Shown: positions 1 to 8,772, counted from the stretch's first letter. The stretch: DNA of 16,347 bases from Euryarchaeota archaeon UBA40 (GCA_002506875.1 DAYJ01000096.1:1-16347), one strand, 5' to 3'. Program-made: numbers and translations. The notes: generated by a model not told the origin, from the letters alone.

Positions 1-274
1 TTGCAATTGCCCGGTCTGACCGGGCACCAACTCTTTCATCTCCAGTCAGAATAGCAACTTCGACCGTATCGTTTGGCTCACCCGAATCGAGAATTCGGTC
101 GTGATGATGCAATGCTCCGAGGATGGCATTTGTATCGCTCTCCTCTGGATCAGCAAGCCCTAGTCGAAGTGCAGCACTGAGGGTCGCCTTCCTGCCGATG
201 ACGGGTCCCCTAAGGCCGGCCTTAATCCCGAGATCATTGTCTCGGTCGATGGTCAACACTAGCGTTCGTGTCAT
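1..274 (-). CDS. DUF373 family protein, N-terminal part
   Basis: The reverse strand reads as 91 codons from an ATG at 274 down to the window edge. The peptide begins MTRTLVLTIDRDNDLG and contains GPVIGRKATLSAAL, LADPEESDTNAI and VEVAILTGDERVG. This is the characteristic start of the DUF373 family, mostly archaeal proteins of unknown function whose C-terminal part (not visible here) usually carries several membrane helices. The N-terminal domain is probably cytoplasmic. It lies 33 bases downstream of priL on the same strand, so the two are probably co-transcribed. No Shine-Dalgarno sequence precedes the ATG. The gene is cut only by the window edge. Family assignment is by motif recall; the biochemical role is not known. 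Confidence 0.85.
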   Translation of the reverse strand, partial: MTRTLVLTIDRDNDLGIKAGLRGPVIGRKATLSAALRLGLADPEESDTNAILGALHHHDRILDSGEPNDTVEVAILTGDERVGARSDRAIA

Positions 275-307
275 GTGCTTCGGTGGGCTCTTATCGGGCT
301 GTCCTAA

Positions 308-1465
308 TCAAGGGTTGGCAGATTCCATGTCTTGCGTTGTGGATTCTTCCTGCACTTCTTCTGGTCGCTGACCCCGGTCCCTCTGCTTCCACCAGACGTA
401 AGATAGTGGATGTTTCATCTTCGGTTTGTCACATATGGAATCGTCTCCTTTGGAGACCGGGCAGCGTCCATCGAGTTTTAGTCGACTGCAACCTGCTGGA
501 GTATATTCTCGGTCGTATATGTGGCCGATTTGGTAGCGTGTTGTATCCAGATTAAAATCCGGAGCACCAGAGAAGAATCCAGCACATTGGTCAATATCGA
601 TACCTATTGCAGCGGACATTGCTGCAAGGAAGACACGACCTGCATGATTGACATTCTCTCCCATAGCGAGTTCGGCAATTGCTGACTCCATGCAAGGGGG
701 CCAGTCTGAACGAGTCGCATCACCTGCATTGAAATCCATTTTTGCACGAGACTGAAGGATAGTTAGAACAGCACCAACTGGCTCACTTAGTCGTTCAGCA
801 AAACTCTCATCGATGCGCTCCATACGTTCATCACAACGCGTCCTTAGATCTTCTCGGATTCTTTCCTTCAACAATCTAGCAAGTCGTTGTTTTGAGTTCT
901 CTCCAGAATGGGGATTCATTGTAACCCAGCCGTGATCGAGAGGCCGGTTTGGAAGTCGCCAGTAATCTCCACTAATACGTGGCCCCAATTCGATGAAGTC
1001 GGTCATAGGGATGCTGTAGACCAATACTCCATCTATCTGTTCAGATCGAAGATTCGAGATGTAAGTACGGGCAATGATATCGAATGATTCGTTATCTAAT
1101 CCAAGAATTGCATCTGCCCGACTCGCCTCTCCTTCAGCCCATCGGGCAGTAACCCGCTCCTCAAAGGTCGAACAAGCTACAAGCATTGCATAGAGGAAAG
1201 ACAAACTCTCAGTCATGCGACCGAGATCGGTACTAATATCCGATGTTGGGACTCCGATGCCATCGTCATGTAGTATTGATTCCTTGACACGCAAGTCTCC
1301 TCTTCTTCGAATATCGCTCAACCACCCATCTGTCAATAGGCTCTCCATGGTGACTCCGTTGTTCTCAAGGATGCTACGAGTATGCTTCACAGCCTGTGGT
1401 AGGAAAGGGTACCGGGCAAGGATGCGAGGGTCCTCGATGACAGGTGGATGTGGTGGCATCGGCAT
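308..1465 (-). CDS. priL: DNA primase large subunit PriL
   Basis: A 385-residue protein matching archaeal/eukaryotic-type primase large subunit. PriL partners the catalytic PriS subunit to make RNA (and in archaea DNA) primers at the replication fork. The N-terminal half is helical with the PriL-like start EDPRILARYPFLPQA. The C-terminal half carries the expected iron-sulfur domain: PPCM (C258), then YTPAGC (C326), GRCP (C335) and SICD (C345), followed by HPLSYVWWK. These four cysteines are the likely [4Fe-4S] ligands; C294 is an extra cysteine. Length is normal for an archaeal PriL. No PriS is in the window. It diverges from mptE with about 59 bases between starts and is followed by the DUF373 gene. 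A start two codons later (M3) is equally possible. Confidence 0.88.
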   Translation of the reverse strand: MPMPPHPPVIEDPRILARYPFLPQAVKHTRSILENNGVTMESLLTDGWLSDIRRRGDLRVKESILHDDGIGVPTSDISTDLGRMTESLSFLYAMLVACSTFEERVTARWAEGEASRADAILGLDNESFDIIARTYISNLRSEQIDGVLVYSIPMTDFIELGPRISGDYWRLPNRPLDHGWVTMNPHSGENSKQRLARLLKERIREDLRTRCDERMERIDESFAERLSEPVGAVLTILQSRAKMDFNAGDATRSDWPPCMESAIAELAMGENVNHAGRVFLAAMSAAIGIDIDQCAGFFSGAPDFNLDTTRYQIGHIYDREYTPAGCSRLKLDGRCPVSKGDDSICDKPKMKHPLSYVWWKQRDRGQRPEEVQEESTTQDMESANP

Positions 1466-1524
1466 CCGGATTCACTCTATGATTGAACACTGGGGTTCTT
1501 CAACGCGACCGGTCAAGACCGGAC

Positions 1525-2274
1525 ATGGGTCCTCATGAGGTCAGGGCTATCGCTATGCGCGTTCAAGACCGTGTTCGGGCCCAGTTTGATTGGTCGTTAC
1601 ACCATGATCTTCATGTGGCTAATCTTCTCTGTCAACGAGTCACTAAGGAATCCTCAAATCGAGAGATGTGGACCGTTTCTGGCCGTGAAGAATCACTCGA
1701 ATCCCTCATTGATAGGCTTGAGGACGGACCAATTGCCACAGTCGGTGCGGCTGCTGAGCCACAAGAAATCGAAACAGCCCTATCTGAAGGATATCGTTTG
1801 GTATTCGCTGACGGCTCTATTGGAGTGATAGGTGAACTGTCTGAGAAATCTCAGGATGAGGCATGGTCCAACACGTTGCTTCTAGTCAGCGATGGCGATG
1901 GTGATCCACACATCGCCGAAGCAGCCCAACGTGGGATCTTGCATGCTATTCACGCTCATGGCGATAATGAGAATTCACTGATTGCGATGCTTGATCGCTT
2001 GGTCGCACTTGAAACACCCCCAGCGATTCTTCTCACTCATCAGACACCGGATCGAATTGATGGCATGCTCAATCCAGGTGGCTTCACCGATGGCGATAGG
2101 GCAGTATGTTTGTGTGCCTTTCTTGGAGTACCGATAGCCAATATACGTCTAATTGGTTACACAACTTCGGAGATTGGTCGATGGACCGGCACTACCGATC
2201 CTATACGCAAGATGCGAAAACTCACATTCATGCAGGAGGTCCTCGATGGATTGGGTGCAGGAGGGGAGTTATGA
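1525..2274 (+). CDS. mptE: 6-hydroxymethyl-7,8-dihydropterin pyrophosphokinase, MptE (DUF115) family
   Basis: A 249-residue protein with the MptE/DUF115 signature: VSDGDGDPH (121-129), HAHGDN (143-148), THQTP (171-175) and NPGGFTDGDRA (183-193). MptE is the archaeal enzyme that pyrophosphorylates 6-hydroxymethyl-dihydropterin on the route to methanopterin-like or folate-like cofactors, replacing bacterial FolK; it is cytosolic and metal dependent. The frame stays open upstream to a TTG at 1483. I chose the ATG at 1525 because the family homology begins near residue 14 (VQDRVRAQFDW) and the longer version has no recognisable content. An ATG at 1555, preceded by GAGG at 12-14 bases, is a real alternative. 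The 3' end overlaps the next gene by ATGA, implying translational coupling. Confidence 0.85.
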   Translation: MGPHEVRAIAMRVQDRVRAQFDWSLHHDLHVANLLCQRVTKESSNREMWTVSGREESLESLIDRLEDGPIATVGAAAEPQEIETALSEGYRLVFADGSIGVIGELSEKSQDEAWSNTLLLVSDGDGDPHIAEAAQRGILHAIHAHGDNENSLIAMLDRLVALETPPAILLTHQTPDRIDGMLNPGGFTDGDRAVCLCAFLGVPIANIRLIGYTTSEIGRWTGTTDPIRKMRKLTFMQEVLDGLGAGGEL

Positions 2275-3155
2275 CAGAAAAGAAGACTCGTTCTGTGGCG
2301 ACAGCCATCATCACCTTCGTCCTCCTGAATCTGATATGGACAGGGGCATTACAGGCGACAGCAGATCAACATATCATCGCACCCGGAAGCGATATCGTTC
2401 AGGATTATCCATTCACGATGCCAGATCTACATGGTAGAGATATTCCCCTGCATGTCATGTTCACTGTTGAGCCAGTAGAAGGAGCAGCCGACACCGATGT
2501 TGTCTTGATGATGGAGGATTCGAATGGTGAACGTACAACCCTCTACTCTTCTTCCTCAGAAGGGAGTGACGAACGCTGGATTACAATGCCGCCAGGTCCC
2601 TCGATGTTCATTCTAATTGTGTCCAATGGCACAGGCCAAATATCAATCCCTAAGCAGCATGTTGTTATCGATTTAGAGACCGAGATGGATCTCTACGGCC
2701 CCATTCAGATGGAGGGATATATCGCCGCAAATATCCTCGCTCTCTCACTTCTAATCTCAGATCGAGCGATTCGAAGTTGGCTCAAATCGAGGCGAAGGAA
2801 GCGTTCCAATCCAATGATGCGGAAGTTGCATGAGGATTGGAAGGCAACTAAACAGGCTCTGAGTGGAGGTGATGCAGTGGATGTTGAAGATCTAACATCA
2901 TCGTTGGCAGCCTCGACTCAAACTAGCAGCATCGGGAAGAGACGTGCGTGGTCGATAAAGGCGAAGGATGTGGATGAGTCAGAGCATGAGAAGGGCGATC
3001 AGGATATTGAAGATGCAGAAGCAATTGCCGATGAGCTTGATGCCCTCGGTGAAGGTGACGAGAGCCGTCTTCAGGGCAAGGCGGAAATCGATGAGGATCT
3101 GAAGACAGTGAGTGACCTTTGGGATCGGATGAATGACGATAAGAAACGTCGCTAA
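2271..3155 (+). CDS. Two-helix membrane protein with extracytoplasmic domain and acidic cytoplasmic tail, unknown function
   Basis: I do not recognise this 294-residue protein. Residues 8-28 form a hydrophobic signal or anchor segment. Residues about 31-145 look like a soluble beta-rich extracytoplasmic domain with runs such as PLHVMFTVEPVEG and SMFILIVSNGTGQISI. Residues 147-163 form a second membrane helix, followed at once by a basic stretch (KSRRRKR, 172-178) that places the tail in the cytoplasm by the positive-inside rule. The last 110 residues are strongly charged, rich in Asp/Glu and probably disordered or coiled. The ATG at 2271 overlaps the mptE stop (ATGA), so the frame's continuation upstream of 2271 is not needed. 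Its stop directly abuts the polC stop on the other strand. A link with pterin synthesis is suggested only by position. Confidence 0.75.
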   Translation: MTEKKTRSVATAIITFVLLNLIWTGALQATADQHIIAPGSDIVQDYPFTMPDLHGRDIPLHVMFTVEPVEGAADTDVVLMMEDSNGERTTLYSSSSEGSDERWITMPPGPSMFILIVSNGTGQISIPKQHVVIDLETEMDLYGPIQMEGYIAANILALSLLISDRAIRSWLKSRRRKRSNPMMRKLHEDWKATKQALSGGDAVDVEDLTSSLAASTQTSSIGKRRAWSIKAKDVDESEHEKGDQDIEDAEAIADELDALGEGDESRLQGKAEIDEDLKTVSDLWDRMNDDKKRR

Positions 3156-6100
3156 TCAGAGGAAGTCATCTAGTGTGAATACCGTCACACGGTCGTTCTG
3201 GAAGAGAGATTCTACACTGACCGCCATCCAATCGACATACTGCTGGGTGTAGTCGTCAATTCCAAAACTGTCAATCACGTGGTCGATTACACCCAGATAC
3301 TTCCGTACTGCACCTTGGGATACTGTGAGGATGAGGTTCCCTCCGCAACGGCTCTTTTCCCCGCCAGAGGAGCGATGGCCATGCAAACCACCTATGGAAT
3401 CAATCATCTGGATACACTTACCGGCTAGGGGCATACGGCGATAGGAATGATTGCAACTCCCACATCGGACCTTTTGGCGACTGAATGCGTTGAGATTACC
3501 ACGTACATCTGGGAGTAAATGGGAGCCAATGACTGAAGAAGCAACGACCTGGGCATCAACTCCTCGAAGTCGGCGTCCAAGAGATAGTTGAGCACTCATC
3601 TTGTCCGCCATACTACCCAACGTCTTGTATGCAGAGTTCACAGGTCCATCATCCAGTGATGATGTCTCGTGAGTGTAACCGTAACCACGGACTGCACCGA
3701 TCTCTCCGATTCGGGAGAGGACAAGATCCACCTCCCCGAGCAAATCCTTTGGATGAGGCATCGATTTTGTTGCTTCAAAGAATTCAGTAGAATAGGACCA
3801 CCCCGCATCCACGTGTAGAGCCTCCTTGTCGAGCTCCATCGGGTTAAGTCGTGTTGTCAGAGTCAGCGGCGCATCCATCTGCCCACCCCTTGATGAGGGC
3901 AGAATTTTCCTACTGAAGTTCAACAGCCCGTCTAGGAGTAGCATAATACAATCTTCATCTCCATCGCAATTCCGGCGTTTAGCAGCATGGAAGAGCGTGT
4001 GAGCATAGCCTGCAGAGGCATCAGTCCACCCGATTAGGCGACAGAGGACGCCACCAGAAGTGTGTGGTGCCAGAGCAATCCCTAATTGTCCAACGAGATC
4101 ATCAATTGCCTTGGCATTGTATATCGGTTCGAGTCCATAATATCGAACGAGTAGATCGTCGATGAACTGACTAGCCTTCAGTAGATGTTCTCCACCATCT
4201 CGGCTGGGGATGAAGTCCTGAGGGTAGAGCTCAAGAATTTGATTATCTGCAACCAGTTCGTTACCTCTCACATCGTGTGTATATCCCATCTTGATCAATT
4301 GCTCGACAGATGTGCCAATTTCTCTGGGTCGGAAATGTGTAACTGGAACATCGATCATATCGTAGCGGACTGTACCGTCCTTGAATGCGGTGATGTCGTG
4401 TGCGGCTCGTAGAATCCCCTTCTCAATTGGCTCAGGCGTCTGAGCCCGAGAAGTCAGCCCCTTCATCGCCTTGATTCCGGTTGGTAGGCGATCGAGCCCA
4501 AGTGCGATTCTCTTTACTTCAAGAATATCAGCGAGGGGGATTGTTGTCAACTCTCCTTGACGGTTCCTCATTTGGGATCCGCGTCTCTCGGCGGGTGTAG
4601 TCCTACCACCACATTCCTTCGGTTCTGAGGATATGACTCGATGGTGACAACGTACGTGCGGAGTTTCTTTGTCACAACGCAAGCAACGTCGCGGCCCGAC
4701 AGTGACTCGAATGCTACCTTCACGGGAGACGGCGGTCTCAAGGAGGCGTTGAGGTCCACCGAAGTTCATGATTGGATAGAGTGCGTGCGCTCTCTGCTTC
4801 ATTTCTCGCGGCGCTGATTTTTCTGGCCGCCCCATCCTACACCCAATTCGACAAGGCGCAGCATCTTCCCATCGGTTGTCAGTGATTTCTCTGACGATAG
4901 ACAAGGAACCGTCGACATCATTGTCATCAAGAATCTGTTTAGCAACATTGAGCGCCTTCTGATCTTCAGGTCCTGAATTCGCGATTTCTTCTTCGGCCAT
5001 TTTTCCAGCAGCCTCAGTCGCAGCGATTCCTTCTCCACGCTGCCGGGCTGCGGTTTCTGCTGCAATTCGTGCGATTCGGCGCTCATCTTCAAGAGCCGTT
5101 GTACGTGCTTCTTCTTTCTTCACAACGGAATGTGCTTCGATGAATTGTCGAATCCGTTTTTCGATTGTGTTTTGTACACCTTTCCGGAGTGTTAGACCCG
5201 ATTTCTTCGATTCAAATCCAAGTCCGTGTAATAGGGCCCGCCATCCATTTTCGATAACAATGTCGTCTTCATTGTGGACATGTTCGATTCCAAGTGCCAT
5301 TAGACTAGCCTTCACGATGCCGTGCTCTGACAAAGAGAGATGCCCGTCCCATTCTCCTGTTGGATGTTCAGGGATTATCCAGACACTTTTCGATGAATCC
5401 GCTCTGTCGATATCCTTTACTCGTCTCTTCAGTTGTCTTTCGCGTTGAATGGATCCGTCCGTGTTTGCCACGGAATCAATCTTCACACTCGGAGGAGTCC
5501 ATCCTTTGGCAGCACCCGAAATCCGGAGTGAATTTCCTTCAATCTTCGCACCGCCTATACTATCGTGGATATGTGGAAGTAAGGCGATTGGCATGTCGGA
5601 CCAACATAGGTTATGATTGGGATGGATGGCTACTCCGAATCGCTGGGCGCAAGCAATGGCAACCTCCCAACTAGGACTTACTTTTCTGAGGAATCGATGC
5701 CAGTCACGTAGCGCCCATTCATTTTCTAATCGATGCTCCTTACTTCGGAGCCGACGTCGCAGGATACCAGGTGGCTCAGTGTTGGGCAAATCATCTGATT
5801 CGAGAAGCCCAGTTACGAATTCTAGATCTTCTTGATTTTTTATCGAATCAAGTAACTCACTTGCCCACCAATCCGTGGTATATGAGGCTGGAACGAGCTT
5901 CTTGTTATTCTCAAGGAACTCTCCAAAACCAAGCATTAGCTCTCCATTATCCCAGATTGCACGGACCTTAGATTCTATTTGCAACCAATCCTCCTCGGTC
6001 TGAATTCGTTGAAACGTTCCATCTTCGAGTAGAACAGATGGGCCATCGATCTCATCTGTTGGCGTGATAGCACAGGCCTTCCCCGGACGTTCTATTTTCA

Positions 6101-7208
6101 TCTGAGTTCCGACTGAGAGAAATTCACCCATGGCCCTCATGGAAGCAGGATTCATTCCTGCGGCAGCAAGACCTGAAGCTCTTGGACGGCCGTAGCGTAG
6201 ACGGAATCCACCAGGTCGATTTGGCATTCCAAAGACCGGACGTCCTGCAATGATATCCTTCAGGAATCGCTTATCGATGGGGATTTTCCTTGATACGAAC
6301 TTCTCCTCATCGGATTTGCCATCGTCTTTTCCACGATTTGCAAAATCACTAATGAAGGACCAACCAGGAATCTCCAATCGCTCTACGTGCTTCTGAATCT
6401 TCGGTGCTTTGAGACAGAGCCCCTCACCAATCACGAGTAATACACCACCTCGTACACGCCCGTCGTCGATATTGCGCACTTCGCGATATCCCGCACATTC
6501 CTGTTCCTCGGTAGATTCACCATTAATCATCACGGGACAAGCCCTGACAATTACGTCAATTTCTTCGGGTGTTGGCCTGTATTGCAAACCCCCACGATAG
6601 AGGCCAAATTCCTCTTTGACACGTTCTACTTCGGGGTCAGTCGGGTTATACTTCGCTATGCCTAACTCAGTTCGAATCATGTCTCCAATTAGGACTGCCA
6701 TCGCTTGTGCGGTGCCACCAGCAGCGCGAATTGGACCACAGAAATCAATGGATAAGAAAGTGGTACCGTCTGTATTGCTGAGTAGTCTCACCTGCCCAAT
6801 CCCTTCCAGAGGTGCAACCAAGATCGCTTCAGTTAGAATGGCAAGTCCAGTCCTCAATCCAGCATCTATCGCCTTGATTTGATCCCCGGTCCGTTCCATC
6901 ATTCTACGAGCAACATCTTGTCCGATTTTGATCGCCGTAATCTCTCTCTCTTCTACCTTGAGCATCTCACGAATATCCTCGGCGACCTCGAGGCCATCGA
7001 GATATTCGGCGAGGAGCTTCTCCGTCCTATCAGCGAGATCCTCTGCACGGGGGATTTCGACTTCAGTAGACATGTCAAGTCCTTTTGCACGTGCTTCGGC
7101 AGCAACCCCGTAGAGTCGTTCCGTCTCCTCATCTAGCGCCTGATGGTAACGTTCCATCTCAGCAGAGAGACGCTTTTCATCGATGGCAGACATCGTTTGA
7201 TTCGCCAT
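3156..7208 (-). CDS. polC: DNA polymerase D large (catalytic) subunit DP2
   Basis: A 1350-residue PolD large subunit, the archaea-specific replicative polymerase that works with the DP1 exonuclease subunit (absent here) and PCNA. Visible landmarks: VEIPRAEDLADR (50-61), FCGPIRAAGGTAQA (156-169), CRIGCRMGRPEK (786-797), a cysteine-rich zinc site with CLRC and RCHH, the catalytic NCDGDED motif (1080-1086; D1082 and D1084 are the likely metal-binding pair), SSRGGQMDAPL, and a C-terminal zinc module (C1249, C1252 and CGG near 1288). The extreme C-terminus TLDDFL resembles a PCNA-binding PIP box. Residues about 697-744 form an Ala/Glu/Arg-rich helix insertion. No intein interrupts the catalytic motif. 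The start at 7208 is supported by a GAGGTG ribosome site; the frame continues upstream without homology. Confidence 0.95.
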   Translation of the reverse strand: MANQTMSAIDEKRLSAEMERYHQALDEETERLYGVAAEARAKGLDMSTEVEIPRAEDLADRTEKLLAEYLDGLEVAEDIREMLKVEEREITAIKIGQDVARRMMERTGDQIKAIDAGLRTGLAILTEAILVAPLEGIGQVRLLSNTDGTTFLSIDFCGPIRAAGGTAQAMAVLIGDMIRTELGIAKYNPTDPEVERVKEEFGLYRGGLQYRPTPEEIDVIVRACPVMINGESTEEQECAGYREVRNIDDGRVRGGVLLVIGEGLCLKAPKIQKHVERLEIPGWSFISDFANRGKDDGKSDEEKFVSRKIPIDKRFLKDIIAGRPVFGMPNRPGGFRLRYGRPRASGLAAAGMNPASMRAMGEFLSVGTQMKIERPGKACAITPTDEIDGPSVLLEDGTFQRIQTEEDWLQIESKVRAIWDNGELMLGFGEFLENNKKLVPASYTTDWWASELLDSIKNQEDLEFVTGLLESDDLPNTEPPGILRRRLRSKEHRLENEWALRDWHRFLRKVSPSWEVAIACAQRFGVAIHPNHNLCWSDMPIALLPHIHDSIGGAKIEGNSLRISGAAKGWTPPSVKIDSVANTDGSIQRERQLKRRVKDIDRADSSKSVWIIPEHPTGEWDGHLSLSEHGIVKASLMALGIEHVHNEDDIVIENGWRALLHGLGFESKKSGLTLRKGVQNTIEKRIRQFIEAHSVVKKEEARTTALEDERRIARIAAETAARQRGEGIAATEAAGKMAEEEIANSGPEDQKALNVAKQILDDNDVDGSLSIVREITDNRWEDAAPCRIGCRMGRPEKSAPREMKQRAHALYPIMNFGGPQRLLETAVSREGSIRVTVGPRRCLRCDKETPHVRCHHRVISSEPKECGGRTTPAERRGSQMRNRQGELTTIPLADILEVKRIALGLDRLPTGIKAMKGLTSRAQTPEPIEKGILRAAHDITAFKDGTVRYDMIDVPVTHFRPREIGTSVEQLIKMGYTHDVRGNELVADNQILELYPQDFIPSRDGGEHLLKASQFIDDLLVRYYGLEPIYNAKAIDDLVGQLGIALAPHTSGGVLCRLIGWTDASAGYAHTLFHAAKRRNCDGDEDCIMLLLDGLLNFSRKILPSSRGGQMDAPLTLTTRLNPMELDKEALHVDAGWSYSTEFFEATKSMPHPKDLLGEVDLVLSRIGEIGAVRGYGYTHETSSLDDGPVNSAYKTLGSMADKMSAQLSLGRRLRGVDAQVVASSVIGSHLLPDVRGNLNAFSRQKVRCGSCNHSYRRMPLAGKCIQMIDSIGGLHGHRSSGGEKSRCGGNLILTVSQGAVRKYLGVIDHVIDSFGIDDYTQQYVDWMAVSVESLFQNDRVTVFTLDDFL

Positions 7209-7215
7209 TCGATGC

Positions 7216-7221
7216 CACCTC
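7216..7221 (-). promoter_or_regulatory. Shine-Dalgarno site of polC
   Basis: On the minus strand GAGGTG ends 7 bases before the ATG at 7208. It complements the usual 3' end of archaeal 16S rRNA and fixes the polC start over the open upstream codons. It stands out because nearly every other start in the window lacks such a site. Confidence 0.6.
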
Positions 7222-7305
7222 GGAAACGGTACTGAAGAATGACGCTCTTTGAACAAATCGCTAGGACTGACAACCTTCATGCTTCGTCGTCGTTGCCTAC
7301 AACCA

Positions 7306-7893
7306 ATGGCGACTCCTACGACTCCAGCAGAGGCCCGTGCCCTTCTCATCGAACGGGTTCGAAATCTCGCTTACCTGTATCAGCCGGAAGACCCCTTTAC
7401 TCTTGCATCTGGCCGTATTTCACCGCATTTCTTCGATATGAAACCGGTTATGTGCGATCCAGAGTGCGCTCATCTTCTCGGGGTTCTAACCCATGATACG
7501 CTTGAGAGCATAGGAGATATCGATGCAGTTGGGGGCCTCGAACTAGGGGCAGTTCCTCTGACTGGTATTGTGATTGCTAAAGCCCCTGCAGGTAGCGGAC
7601 TTCGCGGCTTCATTATCCGGAAGGAACCCAAGGGCAGAGGGGGCCGAAAGACTGGCAATCCGCCAGGCATTGAGGGTTCGACCCTGAAGGCAGGAGATCA
7701 ATGCATTATCCTCGAGGATGTCACCACTACCGGCGGTTCTGCGCTAAAGGCCTGTGAGAGATTGGCAGAAATCGGCTGTAAGGTGGTTGGTTGTATCACA
7801 ATCCTCGATCGAGAGGAAGGTGGTGCTGATGCCTTTAGAGATGCAGATATCCCCCTCTATGCATTGTTACGCCTTTCCGACATCCGAGCATGA
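7306..7893 (+). CDS. pyrE: Orotate phosphoribosyltransferase
   Basis: A 195-residue type I phosphoribosyltransferase that joins orotate to PRPP to give orotidine 5'-phosphate in pyrimidine synthesis. The PRPP-binding motif CIILEDVTTTGGS spans 133-145. The catalytic-loop region RKEPKGRGGRKTG lies at 105-117, and the OPRT-like FTLASGRISPHFFDMKP at 31-47 binds orotate. Length is typical of single-domain PyrE. The ATG at 7306 starts the homologous part; the frame is open upstream to 7249 but those residues are basic and unlike the family. It diverges from polC across a 97-base gap in which I see no convincing TATA box. No OMP decarboxylase is adjacent. Confidence 0.9.
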   Translation: MATPTTPAEARALLIERVRNLAYLYQPEDPFTLASGRISPHFFDMKPVMCDPECAHLLGVLTHDTLESIGDIDAVGGLELGAVPLTGIVIAKAPAGSGLRGFIIRKEPKGRGGRKTGNPPGIEGSTLKAGDQCIILEDVTTTGGSALKACERLAEIGCKVVGCITILDREEGGADAFRDADIPLYALLRLSDIRA

Positions 7894-7930
7894 TGCATGA
7901 GGCTAAATCCCACCCCTGTCTGGTTGAGCC

Positions 7931-8491
7931 ATGGCTGGAACCAACGTAGTGATGAAGACGAGTGCAGGCGACATCAAGATTGAACTCTTCACGGATACGA
8001 TGCCGGTGACTGCAGGCAATTTTCTCGCTCTTGCTTTAGATGGCTACTACGACGGCCTTCACTTCCATCGCGTCATCCAGGGTTTCATGCTTCAGGGTGG
8101 CTGCCCCCACTCCGCAGATCCAAACTCTCCTCGAGCTGGAACCGGTGGTCCAAAGGGTGGAGGCACTTACACAACTACTGACGGCCAGTCCATTGTCCGT
8201 GACCGTGGCGGCAATATCCCTGATGAACTGACTCAAAAGTTCTCTAACGAGGTTGGTACACTCTCGATGGCAAATACGGGTAGACCAAACAGCGGCGGTT
8301 CCCAATTCTTCGTCAATACGCAGCACAACGATTTCCTCGATTGGTTTGGGCGCGGCGCATCTGCTCATCCAGTATTTGGAAAAGTCATCGAAGGAATGGA
8401 TGTAGTGAAAGCGATTGAAACGACTCCAACTGGCCCCGGTGATCGGCCCCAAACTCCTCAAAAAATCGAGTCCATTACTCTCGTAATTTGA
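7931..8491 (+). CDS. Cyclophilin-type peptidyl-prolyl cis-trans isomerase
   Basis: A 186-residue single-domain cyclophilin that catalyses proline cis-trans isomerisation during folding. The core motifs are intact: FHRVIQGFMLQGG (45-57, with the catalytic Arg47 and Gln56), MANTGRPNSGGSQFFV (113-128) and HPVFGKVIEGMDVV (146-159). The position equivalent to the cyclosporin-binding Trp of human CypA seems to be Phe135, as in bacterial PpiB, so weak cyclosporin binding is likely (inference). A 15-20 residue Gly/Thr-rich insertion sits at about 75-93. There is no signal peptide, so it is cytosolic. It begins 37 bases after pyrE and ends 5 bases before the next ATG. No Shine-Dalgarno sequence is visible. 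Confidence 0.93.
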   Translation: MAGTNVVMKTSAGDIKIELFTDTMPVTAGNFLALALDGYYDGLHFHRVIQGFMLQGGCPHSADPNSPRAGTGGPKGGGTYTTTDGQSIVRDRGGNIPDELTQKFSNEVGTLSMANTGRPNSGGSQFFVNTQHNDFLDWFGRGASAHPVFGKVIEGMDVVKAIETTPTGPGDRPQTPQKIESITLVI

Positions 8492-8496
8492 TTGTT

Positions 8497-8772
8497 ATGG
8501 CTTTACTGAATATGTGGTCAGTCGGCCATTTATTGCAATGGTTTGGGTTTGGCTTCTTAACGAGAATTGGCTGGCCATTGTTCCTTTTCCTATCGATTGG
8601 ATGGGAGATTTTGGAAATCTTCCTTCCATACGAATTTACAGAGGAGGTTTGGGAGAACAAAATTTCAGATCTTGTGGTTAACACCGTTGGCTTTCAAATT
8701 GGTCGCTGGTGCCACCTTAGAAGGTTCCAAGGTGGGTCTGAAACCATCCCTTCAAGCATCAAGGATAAGTGA
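8497..8772 (+). CDS. Small membrane protein, 91 aa, unknown function
   Basis: A short ORF that starts 5 bases after the cyclophilin stop. The peptide has a hydrophobic core at about 7-42 that could form one or two helices, containing WSVGHLLQWF and SIGWEILEIFLP, then ENKISDLVVNTVGFQIG (about 54-70), which could be a re-entrant or third helix, and a basic/polar tail. The D-x3-N-x2-G pattern recalls the last helix of VanZ-like membrane proteins, but this is only a resemblance. The tight spacing on both sides (5 and 22 bases) and the orderly conserved-looking motifs argue that it is real. A frame that overlaps it (8567-8794) is an upstream extension of the next gene and is not translated in my reading. 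Confidence 0.7.
   Translation: MALLNMWSVGHLLQWFGFGFLTRIGWPLFLFLSIGWEILEIFLPYEFTEEVWENKISDLVVNTVGFQIGRWCHLRRFQGGSETIPSSIKDK

Noticed and set aside
3950..3975. Intein at the PolD catalytic motif
   Set aside because: NCDGDED continues directly into CIMLLLDGLLNFSR with no insertion.
4568..5092. Short minus-strand frames inside polC suggesting a frameshift
   Set aside because: The main polC frame is continuous with all motifs; these are alternative-frame artefacts.
7209..7349. N-terminal extension of DP2 upstream of 7208
   Set aside because: The extra 47 residues are basic and unlike DP2, they overlap the pyrE start, and a GAGGTG site marks the internal ATG.
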